64,000 nt of DNA from Pseudomonas flexibilis (lineage in GTDB: Bacteria > Pseudomonadota > Gammaproteobacteria > Pseudomonadales > Pseudomonadaceae), in contig NZ_JRUD01000027.1 in NCBI RefSeq assembly GCF_000802425.1, positions 54,268 to 118,267 on the forward strand, read 5' to 3'. Made by a program: the position numbers and the translations under genes. This document shows, piece after piece, positions 40,577-53,145 of the stretch. The notes under the pieces were generated by a model. That model made no database searches. It saw only the letters and a program-made list of their open reading frames with translations, and was not told the DNA's origin. Numbering within the stretch: the stretch's first letter is position 1; the number at the start of each line of letters is the position of its first letter.

Positions 40577-40615
40577 CCCCTCTCCCTGATCGGGGGAGAG
40601 GGGCCGGGGGAGAGG
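40577..40615. repeat. CCCCTCTCCC palindromic repeat between surA and pdxA
   Basis: Exact 10-base arms CCCCTCTCCC (40577-40586) and its complement (40594-40603), followed by a further direct copy of GGGGGAGAGG at 40606-40615. The pattern is like dispersed REP-type repeats of Pseudomonas intergenic DNA. It occupies the 152-base surA-pdxA gap, which holds no gene. Confidence 0.75.
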
Positions 40616-40631
40616 TGAAACGGCCTGGCAG

Positions 40632-41930
40632 CTAGATCTTGATCTCGACATACGCCTCGTCGCGGATCTGCCGCAACCAGGTCTGCAGTTCCTCGTCATA
40701 CTTGCGGCCACGCAAGGCGTTGAGCGCCTGCTGCTCGCGGAACTGGTCGCTGCTGTCCACCGAGCGGCGGTCCAGCACTTCGAGGATGTGCCAGCCGAAC
40801 GGGCTGCGGAACGGTCGCGACAGACGGCCCACCGGGGTGTTGCCCATGACGCTGCGGAATTCCGGCACCAGCGCATTCGGGTCGACCCAGTTGAGGTCCC
40901 CGCCATTGAGGGCCGAGCCCGGGTCTTCGGAGAACTGGCGTGCCAGGGTGGCGAAATCCTCGCCATTCTGGATGCGCTGGTAGAGACGCTCCGCCAGGCG
41001 CTGGCTGTCTTCCAGGCTGCGGATTTCGCTGGGCTTGATCAGGATGTGGCGCACACGGGTTTCCTGGCGCAGCATCTGCTCGCCTTCGCCGCCGCGGCGC
41101 TCCAGCAGCTTGATGAGAATGAAGCCGCCCGGCGTACGCAGTGGCTGGGTCACTTCGCCGACTTTCAGGGAGGAGACCATGGCGTCCAGCGGCGGGGGCA
41201 GCTGGGCAGCTTTGCGCCAACCCATCTCGCCGCCTTCCAAGGCGTTCTCGTCGGCCGAGCGGGCAATGGCCAGCTGGGCAAAGTCGGCGCCACGGCGCAG
41301 TTGGGCATGGATCTCGCGCGCCTGGCGCTCGGCGTTCTGGATGGCGCTGCTGGAGGCGCCTTCAGGCAGCGGGATCAGGATACTGGCCAGGCGCAGGTCT
41401 TCGGACAGTTGCAGCTTGCCCAGATCGGAGGCGAGGAAGTTCTTCACTTCCTGGTCGCTGACCTGAATACGCTCGGCGACGCGGCGCTGGCGTACGCGGC
41501 TGATGATCATCTCGCGGCGCACCTGCTCGCGAGCGTCCTCATAGGACAACCCGTCGCGCGCCAGTGCAGCACGGAACTGGTCCAGGCTCAGGCCGTTGCG
41601 CTGGGCGATGCTGGCCATGGCCTCGTTGAGCTCGGCATCGCCGATGCGAATGCCGGAGCGCTCGCCGATCTGCAGCTGGATGTTCTCGATGATCAGGCGT
41701 TCCAACACCTGCTGGGTGAGCACATGCTCGGGCGGCAGGGCCGCGCCGCGCCGGCCGATGGTCTGCTGCACTTCGCGCAGGCGGGCCTCAAGCTGACTCT
41801 GCATGATGACATCACCGTCCACGATGGCGGCCACACGATCCAGCGGACGTACCTCGGCGCCGGCGGCGGCGGTGAACAGCAGGGCACCCAGCAGCAGCGG
41901 GCGCAGACAGTCAGCGAGCTTGTTCTTCAC
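40632..41930 (-). CDS. surA: SurA, periplasmic chaperone/peptidyl-prolyl isomerase
   Basis: A 432-residue periplasmic chaperone for outer-membrane proteins, including LptD. Residues 1-25 are a signal peptide ([15 protein letters not shown]). The N-terminal chaperone domain is about 30-170. Two parvulin domains follow, near 175-275 and 285-385, with the motif pairs [14 protein letters not shown] and [17 protein letters not shown]. The start is GTG at 41930, inside the end of lptD (20-base overlap), indicating coupled expression. Length is as expected. Confidence 0.97.
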   Translation of the reverse strand: MKNKLADCLRPLLLGALLFTAAAGAEVRPLDRVAAIVDGDVIMQSQLEARLREVQQTIGRRGAALPPEHVLTQQVLERLIIENIQLQIGERSGIRIGDAELNEAMASIAQRNGLSLDQFRAALARDGLSYEDAREQVRREMIISRVRQRRVAERIQVSDQEVKNFLASDLGKLQLSEDLRLASILIPLPEGASSSAIQNAERQAREIHAQLRRGADFAQLAIARSADENALEGGEMGWRKAAQLPPPLDAMVSSLKVGEVTQPLRTPGGFILIKLLERRGGEGEQMLRQETRVRHILIKPSEIRSLEDSQRLAERLYQRIQNGEDFATLARQFSEDPGSALNGGDLNWVDPNALVPEFRSVMGNTPVGRLSRPFRSPFGWHILEVLDRRSVDSSDQFREQQALNALRGRKYDEELQTWLRQIRDEAYVEIKI

Positions 41931-44622
41931 GTCTTCGGTAACCTTGAATGCCTTGATCGAGGAAGGACTCTAACCTGTTGCCGGTCACGCCGCCGAGCCC
42001 CTTGAGAATGATCTGCACGAAGAAACCGTGATCGGTTTCCTCGTTCAGCGCCGGATTGAGGCTGGTTTCGTCGCGGTCGATCCACTGGCGGTAGACCATG
42101 CGCAGTTTCCAGCAGCAGCTGTCGTATTCGAAGCCGCTGATGGCATCCAGCGTGCGTTCGCGCCCGTAGTCGTACTGCCAGCGGGCCAGCAGGCTCCATT
42201 GCGGGACGATCGGCCAGACCACCGAGAAATCATGCTGGCTGACCTTGTAGTAGTCCTTGATGTAATTGTCCTGTCCTGGGGTGCCGTAGTCCGGGTCGGT
42301 CACATAGCGCCCGGTCAGGGGATCGAGACGCGTGGTCTCGTTGCTGTAGCGATAACCCAGGTTAAAGATCTTGTTGGGGTTATCGGCGGGCTGGTAATGG
42401 AAGAATGCGCTGCCCGAGCGCGTGCGGTGCACGTCCGGATCCCAGTTGAAGTTGGCCGTCAGTCGCCAGTCCTGATTGAAGCGGTACTGGTACTCAAGGG
42501 CGTAGGGCGATACCGACGCCTGTGCGTCGTCGCGGGTGCGGTAGTCGATATCCGGCATCTGCACTTCGCGATCCTGGAAGTACAGAATCTGCCCTATGGA
42601 GAAGCGCTGGCGCTCGAAACCGTTGGGCTGGATCCAGCGGTTGGTCAGGCCAAGGGACAACTGGTTGGCGTCGCCGATGCGGTCCTTGCCGGCAAAGCGG
42701 TTGTCGCGCCACAGCGAGGAGTAGCTGAACGTTGTCTCGCCCGTATCGAAGATCGGAATCTCATCCTGCTCCTCGTAGGGGGCGTAGAGGTAGAACAGGC
42801 GCGGTTCGAGCGTCTGGCGAAAATCCTGGCCGAACAGACGGGTGTCGCGGTCGAAGAACAGACCGGCGTCCAGGCTGGCGATAGGCAGGCCGCGGTCTGG
42901 GGAGTCGTTGAAAGCCGTTCCGGCGGGCAGTGTGTCGAAGCCGCGCTGATCGAGGTCCAGGTCGTACTGTGTATGGGCGTATTTGACGGTTGGTTTGAGG
43001 AAGCCCCAGGTCCACTCCAGCGGCAGACTGAGGCTTGGCTCAAGATGGATTCGGGAGCCTTCGGCGCGCTTCAGTCCAGTCAGGTTATTGTCGTACCAGG
43101 GCGATGTGCTGCCGTCTTCCGCCGTGAAATTCCCGCTGCGCAGGCTGCGCTGGAACTGCACATATTCCGTTTCATAGTTGAGCGCCAATCCGCCCGGGTT
43201 GAACGGCAGACGGCCGTTCAGGGTGAGTTGCGGAAGACGATCGTATGGGGTGACGTCCTCTACCGAGGTGCGCTCAAAGGCGTGGACGTTCAGAGCTGCG
43301 GTGTAGCTGTCACCTCGCCAGTTCAATCCGGCGCGCTGGTTAAGGTAGTCCGGCGTGCTGATTCCCAGATTGGTATCCAGATCCTGAAAATAGTAGGGAT
43401 CGCTGATGGTGGTGTAATCCACCTCTCCACGCAGGCGCGGTGTGAAGTCGCTGGTGTGTTGCCAGCTGTACAGCCAGCGGGTGGCTTCGTACTCCGACTG
43501 CAGGCGGCGGTCGTCGTTTTCGTCATCCAGCCAGGCGGCGCCCATCTGGCCGCGACTGTCGCGGGTCAGGTAGCGGAACTCGCCTTCCATCTGCAGGCCG
43601 CGCTCGGTCATGTAGCGCGGATACAGGGTGGCGTCGTAGTTCGGCGCCAGGTTGAAGTAGTAGGGCGTCTGCAGCGCGATGCCGCTATCGTCCGTGCTGC
43701 TGAGGCTCGGCGGCAGGAAGCCGGACTGGCGCCGGTCATCAATCGGGAAATAGATGTAGGGCGTGTAGAAGACCGGGATGTCCTTGACCCGCAACGTGAC
43801 GTTCGTGGCGGTGCCGAAGCCGGTGGCCGGGTTGAGGGTGACGTTGTTGCCCCTGAGCTCCCAGGTGTTCTCGCCCGGTTCGCAGCTGGTGTAGGTGCCG
43901 TCCTTCAGGCGGATTACCGCGTTTTCGTCGCGGGTGGCATAGAGCGCGGTGCCCCGTGCGTGGGCGGGATGCATGACGTACTCGGCGTTGTCCACCCGGG
44001 CCTGGCCTGAGTCGAGCTGCAGCTCGGCCCGATCGCCCAGCACCAGCATGCCCCGGTCGCGCAGGCGCACCTGGCCCTCCAGTTCGCCCTGGCCGGTCTG
44101 TTGGTCGAGGGTGGCGGTCTGTGCCTCGGCCTGCAGGCCGGCCTGGCGCAGCACCACATCGCCCTGCAGGACGGTGCGTTCGTTGCGCTGATCGTAGCTG
44201 GAGCTGTCCGCCGAGGCGTAGGTCGGGGCTTCGTCGGCGGGGGTGCGGTCATCCATGCCCGGGCGCGCCGGCTCCACATAGCCGCCCCGGCACCAGGGGC
44301 CGATTTCGGCCTGCTGTTCGGCCGTCAGCTGGTCACGTGGCACCCAGTCCAGATGCTGGTGCGGGTTGAACGACGGGCGTGAGGAGGGCGCGCGTTGCGG
44401 CGCTGGCGCAGCTGCCGACGCGCCATCGGAACTGCTATGCTCCGGCCGCGGCGGAAGGTCGGCCGGAGCAGGCTCGGCGGCACAGACCCAGGTGCCATCT
44501 TCGGCGCTTCGGCAATCGAATTGTTCCTCCGCCCCGAAGCTGTTCGTCAGCGGTTGCAGCGCCAGCAGACCGCCGGCCAGCAAGGGAAATTTCCTGCGAA
44601 ATGCGAAGATTCTTACGGCCAT
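41911..44622 (-). CDS. lptD: LptD (OstA/Imp), LPS-assembly outer-membrane protein
   Basis: A 903-residue protein that with LptE inserts LPS into the outer leaflet. Signal peptide about 1-30; N-terminal OstA/LptA-like jellyroll about 140-270 ([19 protein letters not shown] onward); C-terminal 26-strand barrel with [23 protein letters not shown] at its start. The disulfide-forming cysteines are present: TSCEPG in the N-terminal region and the CC pair of [16 protein letters not shown] near the C-terminus. The ATG at 44622 begins [18 protein letters not shown]; farther upstream in-frame sequence overlaps the divergent amgK and is rejected. It is followed by surA. Confidence 0.97.
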   Translation of the reverse strand: MAVRIFAFRRKFPLLAGGLLALQPLTNSFGAEEQFDCRSAEDGTWVCAAEPAPADLPPRPEHSSSDGASAAAPAPQRAPSSRPSFNPHQHLDWVPRDQLTAEQQAEIGPWCRGGYVEPARPGMDDRTPADEAPTYASADSSSYDQRNERTVLQGDVVLRQAGLQAEAQTATLDQQTGQGELEGQVRLRDRGMLVLGDRAELQLDSGQARVDNAEYVMHPAHARGTALYATRDENAVIRLKDGTYTSCEPGENTWELRGNNVTLNPATGFGTATNVTLRVKDIPVFYTPYIYFPIDDRRQSGFLPPSLSSTDDSGIALQTPYYFNLAPNYDATLYPRYMTERGLQMEGEFRYLTRDSRGQMGAAWLDDENDDRRLQSEYEATRWLYSWQHTSDFTPRLRGEVDYTTISDPYYFQDLDTNLGISTPDYLNQRAGLNWRGDSYTAALNVHAFERTSVEDVTPYDRLPQLTLNGRLPFNPGGLALNYETEYVQFQRSLRSGNFTAEDGSTSPWYDNNLTGLKRAEGSRIHLEPSLSLPLEWTWGFLKPTVKYAHTQYDLDLDQRGFDTLPAGTAFNDSPDRGLPIASLDAGLFFDRDTRLFGQDFRQTLEPRLFYLYAPYEEQDEIPIFDTGETTFSYSSLWRDNRFAGKDRIGDANQLSLGLTNRWIQPNGFERQRFSIGQILYFQDREVQMPDIDYRTRDDAQASVSPYALEYQYRFNQDWRLTANFNWDPDVHRTRSGSAFFHYQPADNPNKIFNLGYRYSNETTRLDPLTGRYVTDPDYGTPGQDNYIKDYYKVSQHDFSVVWPIVPQWSLLARWQYDYGRERTLDAISGFEYDSCCWKLRMVYRQWIDRDETSLNPALNEETDHGFFVQIILKGLGGVTGNRLESFLDQGIQGYRRREEQAR

Positions 44623-44751
44623 CTTTCGGGTCCGACTGCTTTGCGCGATGGGCCTGCGAAGAGCTGTCGCATGCTTCTCGATGGGCTGATAAAAGGCGTT
44701 GGATGATAAAACATGACCTGCACAACGGCCAGCGCCGTCGGAGACTCCCGA

Positions 44752-46448
<1,697 letters not shown>

Positions 46449-46450
46449 AC

Positions 46451-47239
46451 ATGCGTTGGCCTGTCACCCTGTTGGGCGCAGCCGCCGGATTGGCGCTGGC
46501 GAGCATTCCCGGCGCGCTGTTGGGTGGCGTGCTCGGCCATAGCCTGGATCGCCGTCTGCAGATCCGCTCCTGGAAGGGCCTTATCCAGCGCCTGGGCTGG
46601 AGCGGTGGCGAGCTGGATGACAATGACCTGCTGTTCATCCTGCTTGGGCGCCTGGCGAAGAGCGACGGGCGGGTCCAGGAGGCGCACATCGCCCAGACCC
46701 GTGCGGAAATGCGCCGCCTGAGCCTGGACACCGAGCAGCAGCGCCGCGCCATCGAAGCGTTCAATCGTGGTAAGACCGGCGACGACGGCCTGTTGTTGCC
46801 GTTGCGTCGGCTGCGCAAGCGGCCCGAAAAGGTCCGCAGTGTGCTTTCCAGCTGCTGGCGGCTGGCGGCTGCCGAGCCGCAGATCAGCGAGCGCAAGCGC
46901 AATCTGATTCTGCTCTGGGGCCGCTGGGCCGGCTGCACACCGGGCGAGGTGCTGGATCTGCAGCCGACCGCCAGCCAGCACAATCCCGGCAAGGCGCGTG
47001 AATCGGCGGTGGCGCCGCGCGCGCGTAACCCCTACGAGGAAGCCCTGCAGCTGCTCGGTGTGCGGGAAACCTCCGAGTCCGGGGAGATCAAGCGCGCCTA
47101 CCGTCGCCTGCTCAGTCAGTACCACCCGGACAAGCTGGCCGGCGCCGGCGCCAGCTCCGACGCGGTGCGCCAGGCCACCGAAAAGACCCGCGAACTGCAC
47201 AGCGCCTACACGCTGGTGCGCGAGCGCCACGGGTTCTAA
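46451..47239 (+). CDS. DjlA-like J-domain co-chaperone with TerB-like domain
   Basis: A 262-residue protein. Residues about 5-30 are a glycine/alanine-rich hydrophobic segment (VTLLGAAAGLALASIPGALLGG) that probably anchors it in the inner membrane. A TerB-like helical domain follows (LLFILLGRLAKSDGRVQEAHI, about 58-165), then a C-terminal J domain (about 193-262) with the HPD motif in LLSQYHPDKLAG. This is the DjlA arrangement: a membrane-bound partner stimulating DnaK. A TTG at 46445 is possible but the ATG at 46451 is preferred. It is in an operon-like position after murU. Confidence 0.88.
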   Translation: MRWPVTLLGAAAGLALASIPGALLGGVLGHSLDRRLQIRSWKGLIQRLGWSGGELDDNDLLFILLGRLAKSDGRVQEAHIAQTRAEMRRLSLDTEQQRRAIEAFNRGKTGDDGLLLPLRRLRKRPEKVRSVLSSCWRLAAAEPQISERKRNLILLWGRWAGCTPGEVLDLQPTASQHNPGKARESAVAPRARNPYEEALQLLGVRETSESGEIKRAYRRLLSQYHPDKLAGAGASSDAVRQATEKTRELHSAYTLVRERHGF

Positions 47240-47254
47240 GCGGTCTGCCCTGGT

Positions 47255-48322
47255 TCAGCGCTGCGCCGAGCGTGCGTCCAGCTCCAGCCAGCCGCGCACG
47301 CGGCGTACCAACTGCTCCTGCTCGGCGCGAGCGTCGCTCGGCAGGCTCTGCAAGCCGACCTGCATATAGGCCGGATGCTGCTGGCGCTTGCCGGCGTTCA
47401 GGCGTTCACGGGCGGCAGTCGACTGGTGCGCCTGGTCACGGTAGTAGAAATCGGCGGTCGCCAGGCGCAGCTGCGGCAGCAGCTCGTCGAGTCCTGTCTT
47501 GGCGTCCCCGGGTTCGCGGGGGGAGACAATCACCAGTTGCGCCACCTCGCCCGGCTGCTGCTCCTGAAGGAAGCGCGCGGCCCAGTAGGCGCCGGTGCCG
47601 TGGCCGAGCAGGACCAGCGTGCGCGGCTGCTGCTGGCGCGCAAACTCCAGTGCGGCGCGCAGGCGTGCCTGCACACGTTGGGCGTGGTCCGGTTCCGCCG
47701 GGGCCAGGTCGTCCAGCGCCGCGCTGGCGCTGGCTGTGTCGGGAGTGAATTCGGCGGCAACGGTCGGGGTGCTTGCCTCCTGCTCGGCGCGGGCCGTTTC
47801 GGCTGCCGGCTCGCCCTCCGTTTCCAGCGCTTCGGGTGCTTCCACTTTTTCCACACCTTCCAGCATCACGGTCACCGGCTTGCCCTTGCGTGCTTTCACA
47901 CCGGCGTTCGGGCCGTCCGGCAGGGTCAGGCTCAGGGTGCTCCAGCCGAGGTCCGGCAACTGGCGGCGCAGCGGACCAATTGCGGTGGGCCAGTCTGCGG
48001 TTTCGCCCTCGCCCGGCAGGAGGATCACCAGCCCGGCGGGCTGCGCTTGGTTGGCCGGCAGCCACAGGGACAGGAACGGATCGGCGCCACCGTCGAGGGT
48101 AAGTTGCTGGCGCGCCGGCAACTGGCGCTGCAAGGCCTGCTGCTGCGCCTCGCTGCGGCTGTCCAGCATGGGGCGCGGCGGCACGCTGCGTGGCGCGGGC
48201 TCAACGCTGAGAGGCGCGGCTTCAGGGGCGGTGGCTGCGTTGTCCTCGGCCAGGGCTGGCAGGCCGTGCAACAGCACAGCCAGGGTCAGAGGAGAAAGCA
48301 GGGCGGCAGGGTGGCGCAGCAT
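47255..48322 (-). CDS. DUF3530 family protein (alpha/beta-hydrolase-like, exported)
   Basis: A 355-residue protein with a signal peptide (LTLAVLLHGLPALA, about 9-25) and an alpha/beta-hydrolase-like core. The strand GLVILLPGEGETADWP resembles the oxyanion region, and LVLLGHGTGAYWAARFL has GHGTG in place of a GxSxG elbow: the nucleophile position is threonine, so classic hydrolase activity is doubtful. A long glutamate/alanine-rich insertion (about 155-215) looks disordered. The domain family has no known function. The ATG at 48322 starts the signal peptide. It converges on the J-domain gene and is divergent from rpe. Confidence 0.82.
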   Translation of the reverse strand: MLRHPAALLSPLTLAVLLHGLPALAEDNAATAPEAAPLSVEPAPRSVPPRPMLDSRSEAQQQALQRQLPARQQLTLDGGADPFLSLWLPANQAQPAGLVILLPGEGETADWPTAIGPLRRQLPDLGWSTLSLTLPDGPNAGVKARKGKPVTVMLEGVEKVEAPEALETEGEPAAETARAEQEASTPTVAAEFTPDTASASAALDDLAPAEPDHAQRVQARLRAALEFARQQQPRTLVLLGHGTGAYWAARFLQEQQPGEVAQLVIVSPREPGDAKTGLDELLPQLRLATADFYYRDQAHQSTAARERLNAGKRQQHPAYMQVGLQSLPSDARAEQEQLVRRVRGWLELDARSAQR

Positions 48323-48465
48323 GGCAACGAACCGGCGATGGGGAGACGCACGGAGTCTAAAGGGCAATTGCCGGCTTGTCAGGCAAGGTGTCGGCGGACA
48401 GCGCAAGCCCGCCAGCGGGAGTACAATGCGCGCTTTTCCGGAATTGCCCTGCCGAGGTCCGTCCC

Positions 48466-49140
48466 ATGCAACCCTTCGCCATCGCTCCGTCGATTCTCTC
48501 CGCCGACTTCGCCCGCCTCGGCGAAGAGGTGGACAAGGTGCTCGCCGCCGGCGCCGACATCGTGCACTTCGACGTGATGGACAACCACTACGTGCCCAAC
48601 CTGACCATCGGCCCGATGGTCTGCAGTGCGCTGCGCAAGTACGGCATCACCGCGCCCATCGACGCGCACCTGATGGTCAAGCCGGTCGACCGCCTGATCG
48701 GCGACTTCCTCGAGGCCGGCGCCAGCTACATCACCTTCCACCCGGAAGCCAGCGAGCACATCGACCGCTCCCTGCAGCTGATCAAGAGCGGCGGCGCCAA
48801 GGCCGGCCTGGTGTTCAACCCGGCCACCCCGCTGGACTGCCTGAAGTACGTGATGGACAAGGTCGACATGATCCTGCTGATGAGCGTCAACCCCGGCTTC
48901 GGCGGCCAGAAGTTCATCCCCGGCACCCTGGACAAGCTGCGCGAGGCGCGGGCGCTGATCGATGCCAGCGGCCACGACATCCGCCTGGAGATCGACGGCG
49001 GCGTGAACGTACAGAACATCCGCGCCATCGCCGAGGCCGGCGCCGATACCTTCGTCGCCGGCTCGGCAATCTTCAACCAGCCCGACTACAAGGCGGTGAT
49101 CGACGCCATGCGCGCCGAGCTGGCGCACGTCGCGCGATGA
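48466..49140 (+). CDS. rpe: Ribulose-phosphate 3-epimerase
   Basis: A 224-residue TIM-barrel enzyme of the pentose phosphate pathway interconverting ribulose-5-P and xylulose-5-P. Signatures: [16 protein letters not shown], the metal-binding [32 protein letters not shown] and the phosphate-binding VAGSAIF. Length is standard. The ATG at 48466 gives [15 protein letters not shown]. Its stop overlaps the gph start (ATGA at 49137-49140). Confidence 0.98.
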   Translation: MQPFAIAPSILSADFARLGEEVDKVLAAGADIVHFDVMDNHYVPNLTIGPMVCSALRKYGITAPIDAHLMVKPVDRLIGDFLEAGASYITFHPEASEHIDRSLQLIKSGGAKAGLVFNPATPLDCLKYVMDKVDMILLMSVNPGFGGQKFIPGTLDKLREARALIDASGHDIRLEIDGGVNVQNIRAIAEAGADTFVAGSAIFNQPDYKAVIDAMRAELAHVAR

Positions 49141-49838
49141 CCCTGCTGGAAGCACTGTTCGGCGGCCGGCTGCCGCGCCTGGTGATGTTCGACCTGGACG
49201 GCACGCTGGTGGATTCCGTGCCGGACCTGACCGCCGCCGTGGACAGCATGCTGCGCCAGCTGGGCCGGGCTCCGGCTGGCATCGAAAAGGTGCGTGATTG
49301 GGTCGGCAATGGCGCGCCGGTGCTGGTGCGCCGCGCCCTGGCCGGGCAGCTGGACCATACTCGAGTGTCCGACGAGGAGGCCGAGGCGGCGCTGGCGCTG
49401 TTCACCGAGGCCTACGCCGGCAGCCATGCGTTGACCAGCGTCTACCCCGGCGTGCCGGAATGCCTGGAATGGCTGAGCGCCCATGACATCTCGCTGGCCG
49501 TGATCACCAACAAGCCGAGCCGGTTTGTCGCTCCGCTGCTGGAAGAAAAGGGCCTGGCGCAGCACTTTCGCTGGACGGTGGGCGGCGACACGCTGCCCGT
49601 GCAGAAGCCCGATCCCGCCGCGCTGTTCTGGGTGATGGACAAGGCCGGGGTATCGCCCGCCGATTCTCTGTTCATCGGTGACTCGCGCAACGATGTGCTG
49701 GCCGCACGTGCCGCCGGCGTGCGCTGCGTGGCCCTGAGCTACGGTTACAACCATGGCCGGCCCATCGCCGAGGAGATGCCCGACCGGGTTCTCGACGATC
49801 TGCGCCTGCTTGTTGCCAGCGTTGCGGGGCTGCGCTAG
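49137..49838 (+). CDS. gph: Phosphoglycolate phosphatase (HAD superfamily)
   Basis: A 233-residue HAD phosphatase that removes phosphoglycolate made during DNA repair. Motif I is [10 protein letters not shown] (nucleophile about Asp19), motif II VITNKPS, motif [12 protein letters not shown], and motif [14 protein letters not shown]. It is somewhat shorter than the P. aeruginosa protein as I recall it. It overlaps rpe by four bases. A long in-frame upstream extension runs through rpe in another frame and is an artefact. The trp leader and trpE follow. Confidence 0.94.
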   Translation: MTLLEALFGGRLPRLVMFDLDGTLVDSVPDLTAAVDSMLRQLGRAPAGIEKVRDWVGNGAPVLVRRALAGQLDHTRVSDEEAEAALALFTEAYAGSHALTSVYPGVPECLEWLSAHDISLAVITNKPSRFVAPLLEEKGLAQHFRWTVGGDTLPVQKPDPAALFWVMDKAGVSPADSLFIGDSRNDVLAARAAGVRCVALSYGYNHGRPIAEEMPDRVLDDLRLLVASVAGLR

Positions 49839-49841
49839 TGT
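49813..49841 (+). promoter_or_regulatory. Putative promoter of the trp leader
   Basis: TTGCCA-N17-TAGTGT, in the last codons of gph. Transcription would begin near 49848, about 30 bases before the leader-peptide start. It is inferred from spacing and hexamer similarity only. Confidence 0.5.
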
Positions 49842-49878
49842 GGCCGGCACCGTATCACCCCCTGGAAGAGATCAGATC

Positions 49879-49947
49879 GTGGTGGTCACCCGCAAACAGT
49901 GGATGAAAGTTCTCAAGGCCCTGGCCCGTTGGCGCTGGCGCGCCTGA
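49879..49947 (+). CDS. trpL: TrpL, trp operon leader peptide
   Basis: A 22-codon frame starting GTG and preceded by GGAAGAG at good spacing. It encodes [20 protein letters not shown] then RA and a stop. Three tryptophan codons, two of them in an RWRW cluster four codons before the stop, are the hallmark of a ribosome-stalling attenuator peptide. It lies 70 bases before trpE. A shorter version from the internal ATG at 49903 is possible. Attenuation of trp genes is known in pseudomonads. Confidence 0.8.
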   Translation: MVVTRKQWMKVLKALARWRWRA

Positions 49948-49994
49948 CTTTCTCCTGCCGGCCGCGCCGGCCCGTTTGCCCGACCTTTTGTTTT
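49931..49994 (+). promoter_or_regulatory. Attenuator-like structure before trpE
   Basis: GGCGCG at 49937-49942, just after the tandem Trp codons, can pair with CGCGCC at 49963-49968. That pairing would disrupt a local hairpin of GCCGGC (49957-49962) with its copy at 49966-49971. A T-rich tract (TTTTGTTTT, 49986-49994) follows 14 bases later. The competing pairings fit antiterminator/terminator switching, but the T tract is not directly adjacent to the stem, so the exact terminator is uncertain. Confidence 0.55.
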
Positions 49995-50017
49995 GCCCCT
50001 CCGACCACGAGGCTGAC

Positions 50018-51502
50018 ATGACCCGCGAAGAATTCCTGCGTTTGGCCGCCGACGGCTATAACCGCATCCCGCTGGCGTTCGAGACGCTGGCTGATTTCGA
50101 TACCCCGCTTTCCCTCTACCTCAAGCTGGCCGACCAGCCACATACCTACCTGCTCGAATCCGTGCAGGGCGGTGAGAAATGGGGGCGTTACTCCATCATC
50201 GGTCTGTACAGCCGCACCGTGCTGCGCGTGCACGGCCACCAGGTTCAGGTGCACGACAACGGCGCGCTGGTCGAAGAGGCCGAGGTCGACGATCCTCTGG
50301 ACTTCGTCGAGCAGTTCAAGGCGCGCTATCGCGTGCCGACCCTGCCCGGCCTGCCGCGCTTCGACGGTGGCCTGGTGGGCTACTTCGGCTACGACAGCGT
50401 GCGTTACGTGGAGCGCAAGCTCGCGCAATGCCCGAATCCCGATCCGCTGGGCACCCCGGATATCCTGCTGATGGTGTCCGACTCGGTGGTCGTCTTCGAC
50501 AACCTCGCCGGCAAGCTGCACTGCATCGTGCTGGTCGATCCGGCGCAGGCGGATGCCTACGACGCCGGCAAGCAGCGTCTGCAGGCCCTGCGCGAGCGGC
50601 TGCGCCAGCCGATCACGCCACGTCCGGGGCTGGACTTCGACCGGGCGAAGGGGCCTGAGCCGGTGTTCCGCTCCAGCTTCAGCCAGGAGGCCTTCGAGCA
50701 GGCGGTTCGGCAGATCAAGGAATACATCCTGGCCGGGGACTGCATGCAGGTGGTGATCTCCCAGCGCATGTCGATTCCCTTCCAGGCCGCCCCCATCGAT
50801 CTCTACCGCGCGCTGCGCTGCTTCAACCCCACCCCCTACATGTACTTCTTCAACTTCGGCGACTTCCACGTGGTGGGCTCCTCGCCGGAAGTGCTGGTGC
50901 GCGTCGAGGACGGCGAGGTCACCGTGCGGCCGATCGCCGGCACCCGTCCGCGCGGCGCCAACGAGGAGGCCGACCGCGCCCTGGAGCAGGACCTGCTGTC
51001 CGACGCCAAAGAGCTGGCCGAGCACCTGATGCTGATCGACCTGGGCCGCAACGATGTGGGCCGGGTGTCGAACACCGGCTCGGTGAAGGTCACCGAGAAG
51101 ATGGTGATCGAACGCTATTCCAACGTGATGCACATCGTTTCCAATGTCACCGGTCAGCTGAAACCCGGGCTGTCGGCCATGGATGCGCTGCGCGCCATTC
51201 TGCCGGCCGGCACCCTGTCCGGGGCGCCGAAGGTGCGCGCCATGGAAATCATCGACGAGCTGGAGCCGGTCAAGCGCGGCATCTACGGCGGCGCGGTGGG
51301 TTACCTGGCCTGGAACGGCAACATGGATACCGCCATCGCCATCCGCACGGCGGTGATCCGCGACGGCGAGCTGCACGTGCAGGCCGGCGCCGGCATCGTC
51401 GCCGACTCGGTGCCCGCGCTGGAGTGGGAAGAAACCCTGAACAAGCGCCGCGCCATGTTTCGCGCGGTGGCGCTGGCCTCGTCCGAAGCGGAAGGAGCGT
51501 AA
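50018..51502 (+). CDS. trpE: Anthranilate synthase component I
   Basis: A 494-residue enzyme converting chorismate and ammonia (or glutamine via TrpG) to anthranilate, the first committed step to tryptophan. The N-terminal regulatory domain has the tryptophan-binding LLESV-type motif (about 45). The catalytic chorismate-binding domain shows [31 protein letters not shown] and the [20 protein letters not shown] block. The ATG at 50018 gives [15 protein letters not shown]. It is followed three bases later by trpG, without the pyocin cluster that separates them in P. aeruginosa. Confidence 0.98.
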   Translation: MTREEFLRLAADGYNRIPLAFETLADFDTPLSLYLKLADQPHTYLLESVQGGEKWGRYSIIGLYSRTVLRVHGHQVQVHDNGALVEEAEVDDPLDFVEQFKARYRVPTLPGLPRFDGGLVGYFGYDSVRYVERKLAQCPNPDPLGTPDILLMVSDSVVVFDNLAGKLHCIVLVDPAQADAYDAGKQRLQALRERLRQPITPRPGLDFDRAKGPEPVFRSSFSQEAFEQAVRQIKEYILAGDCMQVVISQRMSIPFQAAPIDLYRALRCFNPTPYMYFFNFGDFHVVGSSPEVLVRVEDGEVTVRPIAGTRPRGANEEADRALEQDLLSDAKELAEHLMLIDLGRNDVGRVSNTGSVKVTEKMVIERYSNVMHIVSNVTGQLKPGLSAMDALRAILPAGTLSGAPKVRAMEIIDELEPVKRGIYGGAVGYLAWNGNMDTAIAIRTAVIRDGELHVQAGAGIVADSVPALEWEETLNKRRAMFRAVALASSEAEGA

Positions 51503-51505
51503 GCC

Positions 51506-52102
51506 ATGCTGTTGATGATCGATAACTACGACTCCTTCACCTATAACGTGGTGCAGTACCTGGGCGAGCTGGGTGCCGATGTGCACGTGATCCGCAATGA
51601 CGAGCTCACGATCGCGCAGATCGAAGCGCTCAAGCCCGAGCGCATCGTGGTCTCGCCGGGGCCCTGCACGCCGACCGAAGCCGGCGTGTCCATCGAGGCG
51701 ATCCTGCACTTCGCCGGCAAGCTGCCGATCCTCGGGGTATGTCTGGGCCACCAGAGCATCGGCCAGGCGTTCGGCGGCAAGGTGGTACGCGCGCGGGTAG
51801 CCATGCATGGCAAGACCAGCCCGGTGTTCCACGCGGACCAGGGCGTGTTTGCCGGGCTGAACAATCCGCTGACCGTGACCCGCTACCACTCGCTGGTGGT
51901 CGAGCGCGACAGCCTGCCCGACTGCCTGGAGATCACCGCCTGGACGCGACGCGACGACGGCGGCGTCGACGAGATCATGGGCCTGCGCCACAAGACCCTG
52001 AATATCGAGGGCGTGCAGTTCCACCCGGAATCCATCCTCACCGAACAGGGCCACGAGCTCTTTGCCAACTTTCTGAAACAGTCCGGAGGCGTGCGCCAAT
52101 GA
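51506..52102 (+). CDS. trpG: Anthranilate synthase component II (glutamine amidotransferase)
   Basis: A 198-residue class I glutamine amidotransferase supplying ammonia to TrpE. The catalytic triad is visible: Cys79 in [12 protein letters not shown], and the His/Glu pair in [10 protein letters not shown] near the C-terminus. Other signatures: [11 protein letters not shown] and [13 protein letters not shown]. It could also serve PabB, as TrpG does in some bacteria. The stop overlaps the trpD start (ATGA). Confidence 0.98.
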   Translation: MLLMIDNYDSFTYNVVQYLGELGADVHVIRNDELTIAQIEALKPERIVVSPGPCTPTEAGVSIEAILHFAGKLPILGVCLGHQSIGQAFGGKVVRARVAMHGKTSPVFHADQGVFAGLNNPLTVTRYHSLVVERDSLPDCLEITAWTRRDDGGVDEIMGLRHKTLNIEGVQFHPESILTEQGHELFANFLKQSGGVRQ

Positions 52103-53145
52103 ACATCAGGGATGCCCTCAACCGGGTGGTCAACCACCTGGACCTGAGCACCGAGGAAATGCAGGACGTGATGCGCCAGATCATGACCGGCCAGTGCACC
52201 GACGCGCAGATCGGCGCCTTCCTGATGGGCCTGCGCATGAAGAGCGAGAGCATCGACGAGATCGTCGGTGCCGTGCAGGTGATGCGCGAACTGGCCACCC
52301 CGGTCAACGTGCCGGGCGCCAACCTGGTCGACAACTGCGGCACCGGCGGCGACGGCATGAACATCTTCAACGTCTCCAGCGCGGCGTCCTTCGTGGTGGC
52401 GGCGGCCGGCGGCAAGGTGGCCAAGCATGGCAACCGAGCGGTGTCCGGCAAGAGCGGCAGTGCCGACCTGCTGGAAGCCGCCGGCGTGTATCTGGACCTC
52501 AAGCCCGAGGAAGTGGCGCGTTGCGTGGACACCGTGGGCGTGGGCTTCATGTTCGCCCCGGCGCACCACGGCGCCATGCGCCATGCGGGCAACGCCCGCC
52601 GCGAGCTCGGTCTGCGCACGCTGTTCAACATCCTCGGGCCGATGTCCAACCCGGCGGGCGTCAAACGCCAGGTGCTGGGTGTGTTCAGTAAGGAACTGTG
52701 CCGGCACATGGCCGAGGTGCTGCGCCGGCTGGGCAGCGAGCACGTGATGGTGGTGCATTCCAAGGACGGCATGGACGAGATCAGTCTGGCCGCACCCACC
52801 CACGTGGCCGAGCTGCGCAACGGGGAAATCCGCGAGTACGACATCCTGCCGGAGGACTTCGGCATCAGGAGCCAGAGTCTGATCGGCCTGACCGTCAACG
52901 ATGCCCAGGAATCGCTGGCGCTGATCACCGACGCGCTGGGTCGGCGCAAGACCGAGAACGGTCAGAAGGCCGCAGACATGATCGTGCTCAACGCCGGTGC
53001 GGCGCTGTATGTCGCCGGTGTGGCCGGCACGCTGAAGGATGGCATCCACATGGCCCACGATGCGCTGTACAGCGGCCTGGCCCTGGACAAGCTGCAGGAG
53101 CTGGTGTCCTTCACCGCCGTGTTCCGCCAGGAGGCTGCGCAATGA
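52099..53145 (+). CDS. trpD: Anthranilate phosphoribosyltransferase
   Basis: A 348-residue enzyme joining anthranilate to PRPP. Conserved PRPP-binding loop [21 protein letters not shown] segment near residue 77, [19 protein letters not shown], and the anthranilate-contacting [21 protein letters not shown] stand-alone enzyme, not fused to TrpG. The ATG at 52099 and the ATGA overlap with trpC at 53142 show tight coupling in trpEGDC. Confidence 0.98.
   Translation: MNIRDALNRVVNHLDLSTEEMQDVMRQIMTGQCTDAQIGAFLMGLRMKSESIDEIVGAVQVMRELATPVNVPGANLVDNCGTGGDGMNIFNVSSAASFVVAAAGGKVAKHGNRAVSGKSGSADLLEAAGVYLDLKPEEVARCVDTVGVGFMFAPAHHGAMRHAGNARRELGLRTLFNILGPMSNPAGVKRQVLGVFSKELCRHMAEVLRRLGSEHVMVVHSKDGMDEISLAAPTHVAELRNGEIREYDILPEDFGIRSQSLIGLTVNDAQESLALITDALGRRKTENGQKAADMIVLNAGAALYVAGVAGTLKDGIHMAHDALYSGLALDKLQELVSFTAVFRQEAAQ

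Noticed and set aside
49913..52099. 728-residue open frame antisense to trpE-trpG
   Set aside because: Same GC-bias artefact; it spans two well-identified genes and has no family signature.
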